Assembly: GCA_903925975.1 (NCBI GenBank)
Contig: CAIYHG010000037.1
Coordinates: forward strand, 1 to 44,548
DNA length: 44,548 nt
DNA from: an uncultured Acidobacteriia bacterium
Lineage (GTDB): Bacteria > Acidobacteriota > Terriglobia > Bryobacterales > Bryobacteraceae
Direction of reading: 5' to 3'
Position numbers and translations under genes: made by a program. Within the stretch, counting starts at the first letter, position 1. Every line of letters begins with the position of its first letter. Positions 35,541 through 44,548 of the stretch are shown piece after piece. The notes under the pieces were generated by a model. It was given only the letters and a program-made list of their open reading frames with translations. It searched no databases and was not told the DNA's origin.

Positions 35541-38486
35541 ATGAAGAAGATTCGAATTAACGAGCTGGCGAGGGAGTTGGAAGTAAAGGCTCACGAGATA
35601 CTGGAGCGGCTCCCCGAACTGGGCGTCACGGAGAAGAAGACGCACTCCAGCTCTATAGACGAGGACGTAGCGATCAAGCTGCGCCGCTTCTACGGCCAAG
35701 ACGTCCCGGATTATGTGGCCCAGCCATACGAGCCTGAGACGGCTGAGCACGCGGCGGCCGAGCCGGATGACGACGGGTCCGCCGGAGTAGCCTATGAACC
35801 TCCGGCTCCAGTGGCCGAGCAGGTTGCCTCGCCGAGTGGAAGTCAGGAGCCATCATTGGTAAGTGAAGCGCCACCGGTCGAAGAGAGCCGTGCGGCAACG
35901 CCGATACGGCCGCCTTTAGGCGTGGGCAGGCCGGTACATCCTCCCATCGGCGCGCCGCGTTCCACCCCGCTGCCCCCGGCCACGGCGCCGGTTGAGCCCA
36001 AGGCTCCCGCGCAGAGGCCGCTAGGCCCTCCGGCGGCCATCATTGCCCCCGGCCGCCCGCCGGCGCCGGCCGCAAAGCCGCTGCCTACGGGGCCGCGCCC
36101 CGGCCAGATACTATCGGGTCCCCGCCAGCCATTTCCGGCCAGCACGGCGCCCGAACCCATGCGTCCAGGCGCGCCGGCCATGCAGCGCCCGCAGGCGCTG
36201 CAACGTTCGCGCCCCGAAGCTCCGCGCCCCGAGGCTCCTAGAGAACAGCCACGCCCCGGCGCCGCTGCGCCGCCCATGGCGCCGCAGTCGAAGCCGCTTG
36301 CGGGCCAGCCGGCTCCGCGCCCGGTGGTGCCACCTCGTCCCGATCTCGCGGTGAAGCTGGCGGCGCCACGGCAGATGATGCCGGCCGCTCCGGTGCAGCC
36401 GCGGCCCGGCGTGCCGAAGCCGCCGGCAGCGCCCGTGCCCGGCCAGCCGATATATCGCGGACCCATACGTCCCGGGCAGCCATTGGTTACGCGTCCCGGC
36501 GTTCGTCCCGGGGCTCCGGCTCCCAGGCCTGGTGGCGGTGGTCCGAGGCCACAGCACCCCACTTCACCGCGCGGCCGCATGGAACCGGGGATGGCCGCCC
36601 CGCCCGTCGAACAACAACGGGGCCGCCCGGGCGAGAAGCGCCCCATCAGACAGCAGCGGGAACGCGTGGAAGAAGAGAAGGTTCTTCGGCCAACGCGCCG
36701 CCACGTGGAAGCCGGCCCGCCGCCGATCAACCGCGAAATTACCATCTCGGAAGGCATCACGGTAAAGGAACTCTCCGAGAAGCTCGACATCAAAGCCGCC
36801 GTGCTCATGAAGAAACTCATGGACCGCGGTATCTACGTCGCGATCAATCAGACCCTGGACGGGAAACTCGCCGCCGATATGGCGCGCGAATTCGGCGCTT
36901 CGACTGCCACCATCAGCTACGAAGAAGAGGCCATGCAGGCCGTGGAAGTGGCCGAGGACCCGAAGGATCAGGAAAAGCGCGCGCCCGTGGTCACCGTTAT
37001 GGGCCACGTGGATCACGGCAAGACCTCGCTGCTCGATGGCATTCGCGAAACCAGCGTAGCCTCCCGCGAGGCGGGCGGCATCACGCAGCACATCGGCGCA
37101 TATCAGGTGGACATCAAGGGCCGCAAGATCGTGTTCATCGACACGCCCGGCCACGAAGCCTTCACCCGCATGCGCGCCCGCGGCGCCAAAGTTACCGATA
37201 TCGTGGTGCTGGTAGTGGCGGCGGACGACGGCGTCATGCCGCAGACTCTCGAAGCCATTGACCATGCCCGCGCAGCCGGCGTGCCGATCATCGTGGCGAT
37301 CAACAAGATCGACAAGGCCGACGCGCAGCCGGAACGCATCAAGCAACAGCTTTCCGACCGCGGACTCGTTCCCGAAGACTGGGGCGGGGATACGGTCATG
37401 GTTCCGGTTTCCGCAAAGACCCACGTGAATCTGGAGCTACTGCTCGAAATGATTCTGCTGGTGGCTGAAATGCAGGATCTCAAGGCCAACCCCTCGCGTC
37501 CGGCGACGGGCACGGTGATCGAAGCGCAACTCGATCGCGGCCGCGGCCCCGTGGCAACGGTTCTGGTCCGCAACGGCACGATGCATGTAGGCGATTTCTT
37601 TATCTGCGGCGCAGTGTTCGGCAAGGTGCGCGCCATGCAGAACGATCGCGGCGTGCAGGTTCGCAAGGTTGGTCCCTCCACGCCGGTTGAGGTGCAGGGC
37701 CTGGAATCCGTTCCCGAGGCGGGAGACGATTTCCAGGTGGTTACGGATACGGCCAAGGCCAAGCAGATCGTCAACTTCCGCGACCAGAGGGTGCGCGAAG
37801 CAGCGCTGGCTAAATCGAGCCGCATGACCCTTGAACAACTCCACTTGAAGATGGAGAAGGGCGAGGTGAAGGAACTGCCGGTCATCATCAAGACCGATGT
37901 GGGCGGCACGGCGGAAGTGCTCACGGAAACCTTGCAGAAGCTCTCGAACGAGAAGGTCAAGGTGCGCGTGATTCACAATGGCGTGGGCGCCATCAACGAA
38001 TCGGACGTGTTGCTGGCTTCGGCCTCGAACGCCGTGATCATCGGGTTCAACGTAAGACCCGAGCGTACGGCTACGGCGCTAGCGGAGCAGGAGAAGGTGG
38101 ATATCCGCCTGCACACGATCATCTACAACCTCACCGACGAGATCAAACTGGCCATGAGCGGCCTGCTCGCGCCGGTCTTCAAAGAGGTGTACAAGGGCAA
38201 GGCCGAAGTGCGCGAAACGTTCCGCATTCCCAAGGTGGGGGCGGTGGCTGGCTGCATCGTGCAGGATGGCGCGATTCAGCGGAACTCCGAAGTCAGGCTG
38301 CTGCGCGATAACGTGGTGGTTTACACGGGCAAGATCAGCTCCCTACGGCGCTTCAAGGATGACGTTTCCGATGTGAAGAGCGGGATGGAGTGCGGCATCG
38401 CGCTCGAGAACTACTCGGACGTGAAGCAGGGCGACATAATCGAAGCCTTCGTCACGGAGCGCGTGGCGAACGAAGTGTTCGCATGA
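35541..38486 (+). CDS. infB: Translation initiation factor IF-2
   Basis: A 981-residue GTPase that positions initiator tRNA on the ribosome. A first IF2N helix bundle ([22 protein letters not shown]) is followed by a roughly 300-residue proline/alanine/arginine-rich linker (about 60-385) and a second IF2N unit ([24 protein letters not shown]). The G domain (from about 487) has [21 protein letters not shown] and NKIDKAD. Domains II, III and IV follow ([49 protein letters not shown]). The gene lies 54 bases after nusA and 4 bases before ylxP. Confidence 0.98.
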   Translation: MKKIRINELARELEVKAHEILERLPELGVTEKKTHSSSIDEDVAIKLRRFYGQDVPDYVAQPYEPETAEHAAAEPDDDGSAGVAYEPPAPVAEQVASPSGSQEPSLVSEAPPVEESRAATPIRPPLGVGRPVHPPIGAPRSTPLPPATAPVEPKAPAQRPLGPPAAIIAPGRPPAPAAKPLPTGPRPGQILSGPRQPFPASTAPEPMRPGAPAMQRPQALQRSRPEAPRPEAPREQPRPGAAAPPMAPQSKPLAGQPAPRPVVPPRPDLAVKLAAPRQMMPAAPVQPRPGVPKPPAAPVPGQPIYRGPIRPGQPLVTRPGVRPGAPAPRPGGGGPRPQHPTSPRGRMEPGMAAPPVEQQRGRPGEKRPIRQQRERVEEEKVLRPTRRHVEAGPPPINREITISEGITVKELSEKLDIKAAVLMKKLMDRGIYVAINQTLDGKLAADMAREFGASTATISYEEEAMQAVEVAEDPKDQEKRAPVVTVMGHVDHGKTSLLDGIRETSVASREAGGITQHIGAYQVDIKGRKIVFIDTPGHEAFTRMRARGAKVTDIVVLVVAADDGVMPQTLEAIDHARAAGVPIIVAINKIDKADAQPERIKQQLSDRGLVPEDWGGDTVMVPVSAKTHVNLELLLEMILLVAEMQDLKANPSRPATGTVIEAQLDRGRGPVATVLVRNGTMHVGDFFICGAVFGKVRAMQNDRGVQVRKVGPSTPVEVQGLESVPEAGDDFQVVTDTAKAKQIVNFRDQRVREAALAKSSRMTLEQLHLKMEKGEVKELPVIIKTDVGGTAEVLTETLQKLSNEKVKVRVIHNGVGAINESDVLLASASNAVIIGFNVRPERTATALAEQEKVDIRLHTIIYNLTDEIKLAMSGLLAPVFKEVYKGKAEVRETFRIPKVGAVAGCIVQDGAIQRNSEVRLLRDNVVVYTGKISSLRRFKDDVSDVKSGMECGIALENYSDVKQGDIIEAFVTERVANEVFA

Positions 38487-38490
38487 GATC

Positions 38491-38778
38491 ATGGCGTCGG
38501 TCGGCGTTCTGACTTTGGAGCTGCGGCTGGAGAATTCGCATTCTCTCAAGGATAAGCGGCACGTAGTGCAGGGTCTGAAGGACCGGCTGCGCAATCGTTT
38601 CAACGTAGCGGTGGCTGAGATCGAGTATCAGGACCTCTGGCAGCGGGCCGCCGTAGCGGCGGTGACTGTGTCTCCGGATCGCGCTTACGCGGAAAAGCTC
38701 CTCCGTTCGGTGGAGGACGATGCGGCGGCGTTGCTCGGCCCGGATCTTGTGGGCGCCAGCCTGGAGTGGCTCGCATGA
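38491..38778 (+). CDS. ylxP: DUF503 protein YlxP
   Basis: A 95-residue small protein of the DUF503/YlxP family. It has the ASVGVLTLELRLENSHSLKDKRHVVQGLKDRLRNRFNVAVAEIE pattern (beta strand, then SLKDKR and RNRFNVAVAE), followed by AAVAAVTVSPDRAYAEKLL. It sits in its usual place between infB and rbfA and is thought to take part in ribosome maturation, but its mechanism is not established. Confidence 0.94.
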   Translation: MASVGVLTLELRLENSHSLKDKRHVVQGLKDRLRNRFNVAVAEIEYQDLWQRAAVAAVTVSPDRAYAEKLLRSVEDDAAALLGPDLVGASLEWLA

Positions 38779-38838
38779 CGAAGGTAGGCGCCCGGCGACC
38801 GCCCGGTCTGTGCGCCGGCAGCCAAACCCTTTATTTCC

Positions 38839-39198
38839 ATGGATGAACGCCGCACATTGCGAGTCTCGGAGACGGTCAGGGAAGAACTCTCGGAACTGAT
38901 CGGGTTCGAGACCAGCGACCCGCGGTTAGAGGTCGTGGAAGTCAGGGAAGTCCACGTCAGCTCAGACGCCCGCCACGCGCGCGTCAAGGTGGCGATTCAC
39001 GGCAACGAACACGAACAGAATCAAGCACTTGCCGCTCTGGACCATGCCCGGCACTATCTCCGTCACGAACTGGCGTCCCGGCTCACGCTCAGGCATGTTC
39101 CTGAGCTGCTTTTCGAAGTGGACGACAATGCCGACGTAGAGAGCCGAATTGACTTCCTATTGAAACGGGCAAGAAAATCTCGTAGGGAAAAGCGCTAG
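38839..39198 (+). CDS. rbfA: Ribosome-binding factor A
   Basis: A 119-residue KH-fold protein that binds immature 30S subunits. RVSETVREELSELIGFETSDPRL-like opening, then VEVREVHVSSDARHARVKVAIHG, HARHYLRHELASRLTLRHVPELLFEVDDN are all RbfA hallmarks. It ends the ribosome-maturation operon. The truB gene often found next is absent; a haem gene follows 179 bases downstream. Confidence 0.96.
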   Translation: MDERRTLRVSETVREELSELIGFETSDPRLEVVEVREVHVSSDARHARVKVAIHGNEHEQNQALAALDHARHYLRHELASRLTLRHVPELLFEVDDNADVESRIDFLLKRARKSRREKR

Positions 39199-39202
39199 GG
39201 AG

Positions 39203-39228
39203 CAAACAAATTGTGATAGGTTTGTTTG
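39203..39228. promoter_or_regulatory. AT-rich inverted repeat upstream of hemE
   Basis: CAAACAAA (39203-39210) and TTTGTTTG (39221-39228) form a perfect 8-bp inverted repeat around a 10-base spacer, immediately after the rbfA stop and 150 bases before hemE. It stands out from its GC-rich surroundings. It may be an operator for the hem genes or a weak hairpin ending the rbfA transcript; the T-rich right arm allows either reading. Confidence 0.4.
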
Positions 39229-39377
39229 TGTTACCGGCCATCGCCGGCGCCCGGCCGTATGTGTTGGGATGAGACCCGCTCCCCGTGCGAACAAGCGCGG
39301 GAGAGCAGCCGCGGGTGCGGGAAGATGAAGGCAAAAGGAAATTGCGTGTTGATTTGCGCAGACAGGACGGAACAGCC

Positions 39378-40415
39378 ATGCGCGTGGCTCCAATGACAAG
39401 CCGTTTCTTAGACGCGTGCCGGCGACGGCCGACCGATGTTCGGCCCGTGTGGTTCATGCGACAGGCCGGCCGGTATATGAAGCAGTATCGCCAGATCCGC
39501 GAGAAGCACGGCATTCTCGAGATCTGTAAGCGACCCGACCTGGCCGCCACGGTTACTTTGCAGCCCGTGGAAGCTTTGGACGTGGACGCGGCCATCATTT
39601 TCGCCGATCTGCTGCTGCCCGTGGAACCCATGGGCCTTAAGCTGCGTTTCGCGGTACGCGAAGGCCCGGTAATCGACAATCCGGTGCGGACCTCGGACGA
39701 CGTGGATTCGCTCTCCACCACCAACACCGACGACCTCGGCTATGTGGGAGAGTCCATCCAGCACGTAGTGCGCGCGCTGGGCGGCAAGGTGCCGGTGATC
39801 GGTTTTGTGGGCGCCCCGTTCACCATGGCCAGCTATATGATCGAGGGCGGCGCCTCCCGCAACTTCATCCGCACCAAGAAGCTGATGTACTCGGACGAGA
39901 CGATGTGGCGCCGTCTGATGGGCAAGATCGTGGACGTGCTGGCGCCCTTCGCCCAGCTGCAGATTGCGGCCGGAGCGCGCGCCATCCAGGTGTTCGATAG
40001 CTGGGTGGGAGCGCTGGGCTCGGACGATTACGTGCGCTTCGCAGCCCCGTATTCGCGGGCGCTGATCGAGCGCATCCGCTCCGCGGGCGTGCCTGTAATC
40101 CACTTCGGAACAGGAGCTTCCGGCTTCTTCAAGGAACTGCACGCCGCCGGCGGCGACGTGATGGGCATGGATTGGCGCATCAATATCGACCAGGCCTGGA
40201 TGGACATCAGCTACCGCTCGGCGATCCAGGGCAACCTGGACCCGGTGGCGCTGTTCGCGCCGCTTCCCGAACTGAAGGCCAAGGTCCACGAACTACTCAA
40301 GCGCACCGGAACCCGCCCGGGCCACATATTCAACCTGGGGCACGGGATTCTTCCGGAAACGCCGGTGGAGAACGTCAAGGCCGTGGTGCAGATGGTACGT
40401 GACTTTAGACCATGA
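39378..40415 (+). CDS. hemE: Uroporphyrinogen decarboxylase
   Basis: A 345-residue enzyme that removes four carboxyl groups from uroporphyrinogen III to give coproporphyrinogen III. The N-terminal PVWFMRQAGRYMKQYR holds the substrate-binding arginines, and AAIIFADLLLPVEPMGL holds the catalytic aspartate. VIGFVGAPFTMASYMIEG, QVFDSWVGAL and FNLGHGILPETPVENV are further family motifs. ATG 39378 has CGGAAC upstream and gives the usual length; the frame from 39285 adds 31 unrelated residues. It overlaps hemH by 4 bases (ATGA). Confidence 0.97.
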   Translation: MRVAPMTSRFLDACRRRPTDVRPVWFMRQAGRYMKQYRQIREKHGILEICKRPDLAATVTLQPVEALDVDAAIIFADLLLPVEPMGLKLRFAVREGPVIDNPVRTSDDVDSLSTTNTDDLGYVGESIQHVVRALGGKVPVIGFVGAPFTMASYMIEGGASRNFIRTKKLMYSDETMWRRLMGKIVDVLAPFAQLQIAAGARAIQVFDSWVGALGSDDYVRFAAPYSRALIERIRSAGVPVIHFGTGASGFFKELHAAGGDVMGMDWRINIDQAWMDISYRSAIQGNLDPVALFAPLPELKAKVHELLKRTGTRPGHIFNLGHGILPETPVENVKAVVQMVRDFRP

Positions 40416-41302
40416 CGGAAGCGGTTCTGCTGCTCGCCCACGGGGCTCCGGAACGCCTGGAAGACGTCGAGAGTTATCTTTCGTTCGTGCGCGGCGGCAG
40501 GCCGGGCTCTCCGAAAATCCTCGAAGAGGTGCGAAGCCGGTATCAGGCCATCGGCGGCTCGTCCCCGCTTCTCGCGTGGACTAAGACCCAGGCCAAGGCT
40601 CTCCAGGAGCAAACGGGCATCCCGGTGTTCTACGGGATGCGCAACTGGCATCCCTTCATCCGCGAAACCATGGATTGCGTGCGCGATTCGGGAGTGACCC
40701 GCATTGCGGCCATCGCCATGGCCCCGCAGTATTCGGATTTGAGCGTGGGGCTCTATATCCGGAAGACCGAAGAGGCTGCCAGGGAGGCCGGCGTTCAGGC
40801 CGAGTTTATCTGGGCCAAGAGCTACTTCGATGAACCCCTGCTGCTTGAGGCCTTCGCCGAGCGTGTGCGCACCATTGCCGGCGTATCCCCGGAAGCCCGT
40901 TTCCTGTTCACCGCCCACAGCCTGCCGGAGAAGATCCTGGCAACCGGCGACCCCTACGATCGCGAGACCCGCGCCACCGCCGCTGCCGTCGCACGAAAGC
41001 TGAATCTGCCGGCTTATGATTTCGCCTACCAGAGCCAGGGGTTCACGGACGATAAATGGCTTGGGCCTACGGTGGAATCGCAGATCGATCGGTATGCGGC
41101 CGAGGGCGTGCGGCAGATGGTTCTGGCGCCCATAGGTTTTGTTTGCGACCACGTCGAGATTCTGTACGACGTGGACGTTCTGTTCCGCCAATACGCCGAG
41201 CAGCGCGGGATCGCACTGCTCCGCCCCGAGTCCCTGAACGGCTCGGCTGCGTTCACCGGGGCGCTCGCCGAAGTGGCAAGGAGATGTCTCCACTCTGCCT
41301 AG
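40412..41302 (+). CDS. hemH: Ferrochelatase
   Basis: A 296-residue enzyme that inserts ferrous iron into the porphyrin ring at the end of haem synthesis. The N-terminal EAVLLLAHGAPERLEDVESYL is the family opening. The metal-site histidine is His169 in FTAHSLPEK and the catalytic glutamate is Glu249 in CDHVEILYDVD. It is compact, as in many non-proteobacterial ferrochelatases, so whether it acts on protoporphyrin or coproporphyrin cannot be decided here. It overlaps hemE by 4 bases and the proposed hemY start by 8 bases. Confidence 0.95.
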   Translation: MTEAVLLLAHGAPERLEDVESYLSFVRGGRPGSPKILEEVRSRYQAIGGSSPLLAWTKTQAKALQEQTGIPVFYGMRNWHPFIRETMDCVRDSGVTRIAAIAMAPQYSDLSVGLYIRKTEEAAREAGVQAEFIWAKSYFDEPLLLEAFAERVRTIAGVSPEARFLFTAHSLPEKILATGDPYDRETRATAAAVARKLNLPAYDFAYQSQGFTDDKWLGPTVESQIDRYAAEGVRQMVLAPIGFVCDHVEILYDVDVLFRQYAEQRGIALLRPESLNGSAAFTGALAEVARRCLHSA

Positions 41303-42683
41303 AGTCGTAATCATCGGGGGCGGCATTTCGGGGCTTTCGGCCGCCTACTACCTCGCCAAAGCCGGCGTGGGCTCGACGCTCCTCGAACCGCGTCCGCATC
41401 TGGGCGGCGTAATCCGCACGGAGCGCGTGGAGGGCTGCACCATCGAAGCCGGCCCGGATAGCTTCCTGGCGGCCAAGCCGGCTGCGTTCGAACTGATCCG
41501 CGAATTGGGGCTCTCGGGCGACGTGATCGGTTCCAACGACCATCTGCGCGTGACTTTCGTGCGCAAGGGCGGCAGGCTCGTTCCCCTTCCGGACGGGCTC
41601 ATGATGATGGTGCCCACGAAGGTTCTGCCGCTTCTGACCACGCCGCTGCTCGGCTGGCAAACCAAGCTGCGCATGGGAATGGAACTGCTTCGCGCCCCCA
41701 AGCCGCGCCACGAGGACGAATCCGTTGCGGAGTTCGTGGAAGAGCACTACGGGGCGGAGGCGGTGGACTATCTGGCCGAGCCGCTGCTCTCGGGGGTTTA
41801 CGGCGGCAACCCGAACGTATTGAGCGTGCGAGCCGTATTGCCTCGCTTCGTAGAGTTGGCCAACCGCTACGGAAGCCTGACGCGCGGCGTGCTCGCCGAG
41901 CGCGTGAAAGCGGCGAAGGCGCGGCCACATGGAGCCGCCCCCGCCCCGCTGTTCCGCACTCTCAAGGGCGGACTCGGGCAGATGGTGGACGCTGTGACGG
42001 TTTTTCTGGCGGGCAAGATCGAAATCCGGCAGGCTCGCGCGGAAACCGTGGAGAGGGCCGGCGCTGGTTTCCGCGTGCGGGCCGGCGGAGATTGGATCGA
42101 AGCGGATCATGTGGTAACTGCCTGCGAAGCGCACAACGCTTCCACATTGCTCGCCGCAGCCGAGGCGCGCGCGGCCGAGTTGCTGGGCATGACGCCCTAC
42201 AGTTCCTCAATGACCGTGGCCCTAGGCTACCGCCGCTCCGATTTCGACCACCCGCCCGTTGGCTTCGGCTTCCTGGTTCCGAGCAAAGAACGCCGCCGTC
42301 TGATCGCCTGCACCTGGGTGGGCACGAAGTTCTCCTATCGGGTTCCCGAAGATAAGATTGTGGCGCGCTGCTTCGTGGGAGGCTCGGAAGATGCGGCGGC
42401 GCTCGATGCGCCGGACGATGAAATCCTGGCTTCCGTTACCGGCGAACTTCGCGAGATAGCGGGCGTAACCGCGCGCCCCGTATTCACGCACATCGCGCGA
42501 TGGCCCAAGGCGATGGCGCAGTACCCGGTAGGGCATTTGGAGAGAGTCGCGGAAATCGAAGCGCGGGTTGCCGCCGTTCCGGGCCTACACCTGGCCGGCA
42601 ATGCGTACTCGGGCATCGGCGTGCCGGACTGCATCCGGATGGGAAGAACGGCGGCGGAGCGGATACTGAGCGGTTCGCGATAA
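41295..42683 (+). CDS. hemY: Protoporphyrinogen/coproporphyrinogen oxidase, HemY type
   Basis: A flavin-dependent oxidase of about 462 residues that oxidises the porphyrinogen using oxygen. The FAD-binding motif VVIIGGGISGLSAAYYL is encoded from about 41304 on. GVIRTERVEGCTIEAGPDSFLA and a C-terminal LHLAGNAYSGIGVPDCIRMG also fit. No ATG, GTG or TTG exists in frame between the stop at 41235 and GTG 41367, and starting at 41367 would remove the FAD motif. CTG 41295 with AAGGAG at 41278-41283 is the best candidate start. ATG 41284 is out of frame. Alternatively a sequencing or real one-base shift is hidden here. Confidence 0.9.
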   Translation: MPRVVIIGGGISGLSAAYYLAKAGVGSTLLEPRPHLGGVIRTERVEGCTIEAGPDSFLAAKPAAFELIRELGLSGDVIGSNDHLRVTFVRKGGRLVPLPDGLMMMVPTKVLPLLTTPLLGWQTKLRMGMELLRAPKPRHEDESVAEFVEEHYGAEAVDYLAEPLLSGVYGGNPNVLSVRAVLPRFVELANRYGSLTRGVLAERVKAAKARPHGAAPAPLFRTLKGGLGQMVDAVTVFLAGKIEIRQARAETVERAGAGFRVRAGGDWIEADHVVTACEAHNASTLLAAAEARAAELLGMTPYSSSMTVALGYRRSDFDHPPVGFGFLVPSKERRRLIACTWVGTKFSYRVPEDKIVARCFVGGSEDAAALDAPDDEILASVTGELREIAGVTARPVFTHIARWPKAMAQYPVGHLERVAEIEARVAAVPGLHLAGNAYSGIGVPDCIRMGRTAAERILSGSR

Positions 42684-42966
42684 GACGCGCCGGCTGAGGA
42701 CGCCCCTAGCCTGAATTTTTCACGAGCGGCGCCGTGCTCCGAACAGGGGCTGAAACCCTTTTCTTTTCGCACTTTTCGGCACGGCCCAAGCCGTACCCTC
42801 TCCCGAAGATCCTCAACGCAAGCGTCGCTAATTACAGGAGCCGTAAGCCTGCTTGACGAGCGTTGCTATCACTCCCTGGTCGGTCGTGGCTCGGATCGAG
42901 GAGTACGCTCGACTCAGAGATGCGACTGATACGAAGCGAAAGCGGTGGGAGAAATGCGGGCTGGAA
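42684..42966. other. Intergenic, no gene seen
   Basis: About 280 bases between hemY and the terminator of the converging malic enzyme gene. Short frames carry no motif. No hairpin with a T-tract was found that would end the hem transcript. Confidence 0.45.
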
Positions 42967-43001
42967 AAAGAAATAGCCCCGTGATTGTGGGCTCACGGGG
43001 C
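42967..43001 (-). terminator. Intrinsic terminator of the malic enzyme gene
   Basis: Perfect 9-bp stem, GCCCCGTGA (42976-42984) with TCACGGGGC (42993-43001) on the plus strand. On the minus strand it is followed by a T-rich stretch (TATTTCTTTTT), so it ends transcription of the gene at 43054. A second imperfect hairpin, GGGGCACGC-CAAA-GCATGCCCC (43022-43043), sits between it and the stop codon. Confidence 0.85.
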
Positions 43002-43053
43002 GAAGCCTTAGTTCAAAATCAGGGGCACGCCAAAGCATGCCCCGCAAGAACCG

Positions 43054-44548
43054 CTATTTGCAGTCGGCGGAAAGGCTCTTGTAGGGCTTTCCCACTTCCT
43101 GTGCATCCACCACTGCCACGGCAGCGACGTTGACGATGGTGCTCACTTCGCAACCGCGCTGCAACACGTGTACGGGTTTGCTGAGACCGGCGATGAGCGG
43201 ACCGATCAGTTCGCAGTTGCCGATCCGGTTGAGCAGCTTGTAAGCGATGTTGCCCGATTCCAGATTCGGGAAGATCAGCACGTTGGCGCCGCCCTTCAGC
43301 GTGGAGAACGGGTAGGTCTCGTTGATGATTTCCGGGACCACGGCGGTATCGGCCTGCATTTCGCCGTCGATCATGAGTCCGGGCGCGCGTTCGCGGACCA
43401 GTTCGGTCGCCCGGCGCACCTTATCGGCAAGCGGATGGCGCGTGCTGCCGAAGTTGGAGAACGAAAGCATGGCCACGCGCGGCTCTACATTAAAGCGGCG
43501 GGCCTTTTCCGAAGCCATGATGGCGATCTCCGCCAGTTGCTCCGCGGTTGGCTCAATGTTGACGGTGGCGTCGGCGAGGAAGTAGATCTCGCCCTTAGGA
43601 GTGATCAGCACATAGATGCCCGCGACCTTCTGCAGTTCGGGGCGAACGGGGATGACTTCGAGCGCCGGCCGGATCGTATCCGGATAGTGCGTGGTCAGGC
43701 CGCCGATGAGCGCGTCCGCATCGCCGCTCTGCACCATCATCGCCCCGAACGTGGTGGCGTTCCCAATGAGTTCTTCGGCTTCATGCCGCGTTACGCCCTT
43801 GCGCTCCCGAAGCTTGTAGAAGGCGTCGGTATATTCGCCCAGCTTCGCGAACGACTGCGGATCTACAATCTGAACGCCCTCAAGATCCAGCCGCAGTTCC
43901 GCGATCTTTGCCCTGATCTTCACTTCGTCGCCGAGCAGGATCGGGTATGCGATCTTTTCATCGATGAGGATCTGGCAAGCCCGCAAAATCTTGGTCTCGC
44001 AGCCTTCGGTAAATACGATGCGCTTGGGCTCCCTCTTCGCCTTGTTGATCATGCCGCGCATCAGTTCGTGCGCCTTGCCCAGGCGCCGCTCGAGAGCTTC
44101 GCGGTATTGCACGATATCGACGGGCTTTTCGGCGACGCCGGTATCCATGGCGGCCTGCGCCACGGCGGAAGCTTCCCAGATCAGAACGCGGGAATCGAAA
44201 GGTTTCGGGATGATGTAGAGCCGGCCGAATTCCATGTGGTCCACGCCATAGGCGCGCATCACGTAATCGGGCACGTCTTCCTTGGCCAACGCAGCCAGGG
44301 CGCGCGTGGCGGCGATCTTCATTTCGTCGTTAATCTGACTGGCGCGAACATCCAGGGCGCCGCGGAAGATGAACGGGAATCCAAGAACGTTGTTCACCTG
44401 GTTCGGATAATCCGAACGGCCGGTGGCCACGATGGCGTCGGGGCGGGCAGCCACGGCGACGTCGTAAGCGATTTCGGGATCGGGATTGGCCATGGCGAAG
44501 ATGATCGGATTCGGCGCCATGGTCTTCGCCATTTCAGCCGTTACGCAA
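43054..44548 (-). CDS. maeB: NADP-dependent malic enzyme with phosphotransacetylase domain (partial)
   Basis: The last 497 codons of a MaeB-type protein; the frame stays open to the right edge, so the N-terminal part is missing. The visible malic enzyme part holds [15 protein letters not shown] and [30 protein letters not shown], the cofactor domain of the enzyme that decarboxylates malate to pyruvate. From about visible residue 170 a phosphotransacetylase-like domain follows ([82 protein letters not shown]), usually regulatory and inactive in MaeB. A terminator lies just downstream. Confidence 0.96.
   Translation of the reverse strand, partial: CVTAEMAKTMAPNPIIFAMANPDPEIAYDVAVAARPDAIVATGRSDYPNQVNNVLGFPFIFRGALDVRASQINDEMKIAATRALAALAKEDVPDYVMRAYGVDHMEFGRLYIIPKPFDSRVLIWEASAVAQAAMDTGVAEKPVDIVQYREALERRLGKAHELMRGMINKAKREPKRIVFTEGCETKILRACQILIDEKIAYPILLGDEVKIRAKIAELRLDLEGVQIVDPQSFAKLGEYTDAFYKLRERKGVTRHEAEELIGNATTFGAMMVQSGDADALIGGLTTHYPDTIRPALEVIPVRPELQKVAGIYVLITPKGEIYFLADATVNIEPTAEQLAEIAIMASEKARRFNVEPRVAMLSFSNFGSTRHPLADKVRRATELVRERAPGLMIDGEMQADTAVVPEIINETYPFSTLKGGANVLIFPNLESGNIAYKLLNRIGNCELIGPLIAGLSKPVHVLQRGCEVSTIVNVAAVAVVDAQEVGKPYKSLSADCK

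Noticed and set aside
35760..36660. Proline-rich low-complexity stretch considered as a repeat or recombination hotspot
   Set aside because: It is the normal flexible linker of IF-2 in this kind of bacterium; no exact tandem repeat unit was found.

Overview
The window is a GC-rich bacterial chromosome segment that reads like an Acidobacteriota of the Solibacter/Bryobacter type. This is an inference from gene content: hpnI/hpnJ hopanoid genes, two PEP-CTERM secreted proteins, DUF362 and DUF4159 proteins, a GH3 lipoprotein, an oxygen-using late haem pathway, and many TTG/GTG starts. It is mostly an ordinary chromosomal backbone with some accessory patches. No tRNA, rRNA, CRISPR array or prophage was seen.

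Layout. 1-141: edge of an insertion sequence (transposase N-terminus on the minus strand). 528-4000: an uncharacterised protein with a predicted glycosidase-like architecture, a Tat-exported DUF362 protein and a secreted carboxymuconolactone-decarboxylase-fold protein. 4567-5106: cold shock protein and ribosomal protein S21. 5174-7774: a lysine-rich hypothetical, a YbiT-type ABC-F ATPase and a small hypothetical. 7875-14270 (minus): a gene block with a secreted hypothetical, hpnJ (radical SAM), two tiny SMR/EamA transporters, hpnI (glycosyltransferase) and a GH3 beta-glucosidase lipoprotein. 14676-16857: hypothetical plus nitroreductase (minus) and a methyltransferase (plus). 17260-20193: two PEP-CTERM proteins and a DUF4159 protein. 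20404-21471: queA, whose 5' end is also present as a decayed copy at about 19024-19296. 21623-26811: a translationally coupled cassette of ABC ATPase, double-FtsX permease, LolA-like protein and predicted beta-barrel. 26997-31608: small hypothetical, dprA, topA, hemerythrin. 31619-33057: methyltransferase (minus) and a cyclophilin-type lipoprotein. 33281-39198: promoter, leader hairpin, then rimP-nusA-infB-ylxP-rbfA. 39378-42683: hemE-hemH-hemY. 43054 to the right edge (minus): malic enzyme/phosphotransacetylase, truncated by the window.

The most interesting points are: (1) a pair of ArnE/ArnF-sized SMR transporters lying between hpnJ and hpnI with overlapping ends, a candidate flippase for modified hopanoids; (2) the four-gene ATPase/permease/LolA-like/barrel cassette with stop-start overlaps at every junction, a candidate envelope lipid or lipoprotein transport route; (3) a 95%-identical partial duplication of queA bracketing a PEP-CTERM gene; (4) a compact promoter plus hairpin-U8 leader in front of rimP-nusA; and (5) a likely CTG start for hemY. 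All functional assignments were made by reading translated sequence and motifs; no database search was run.
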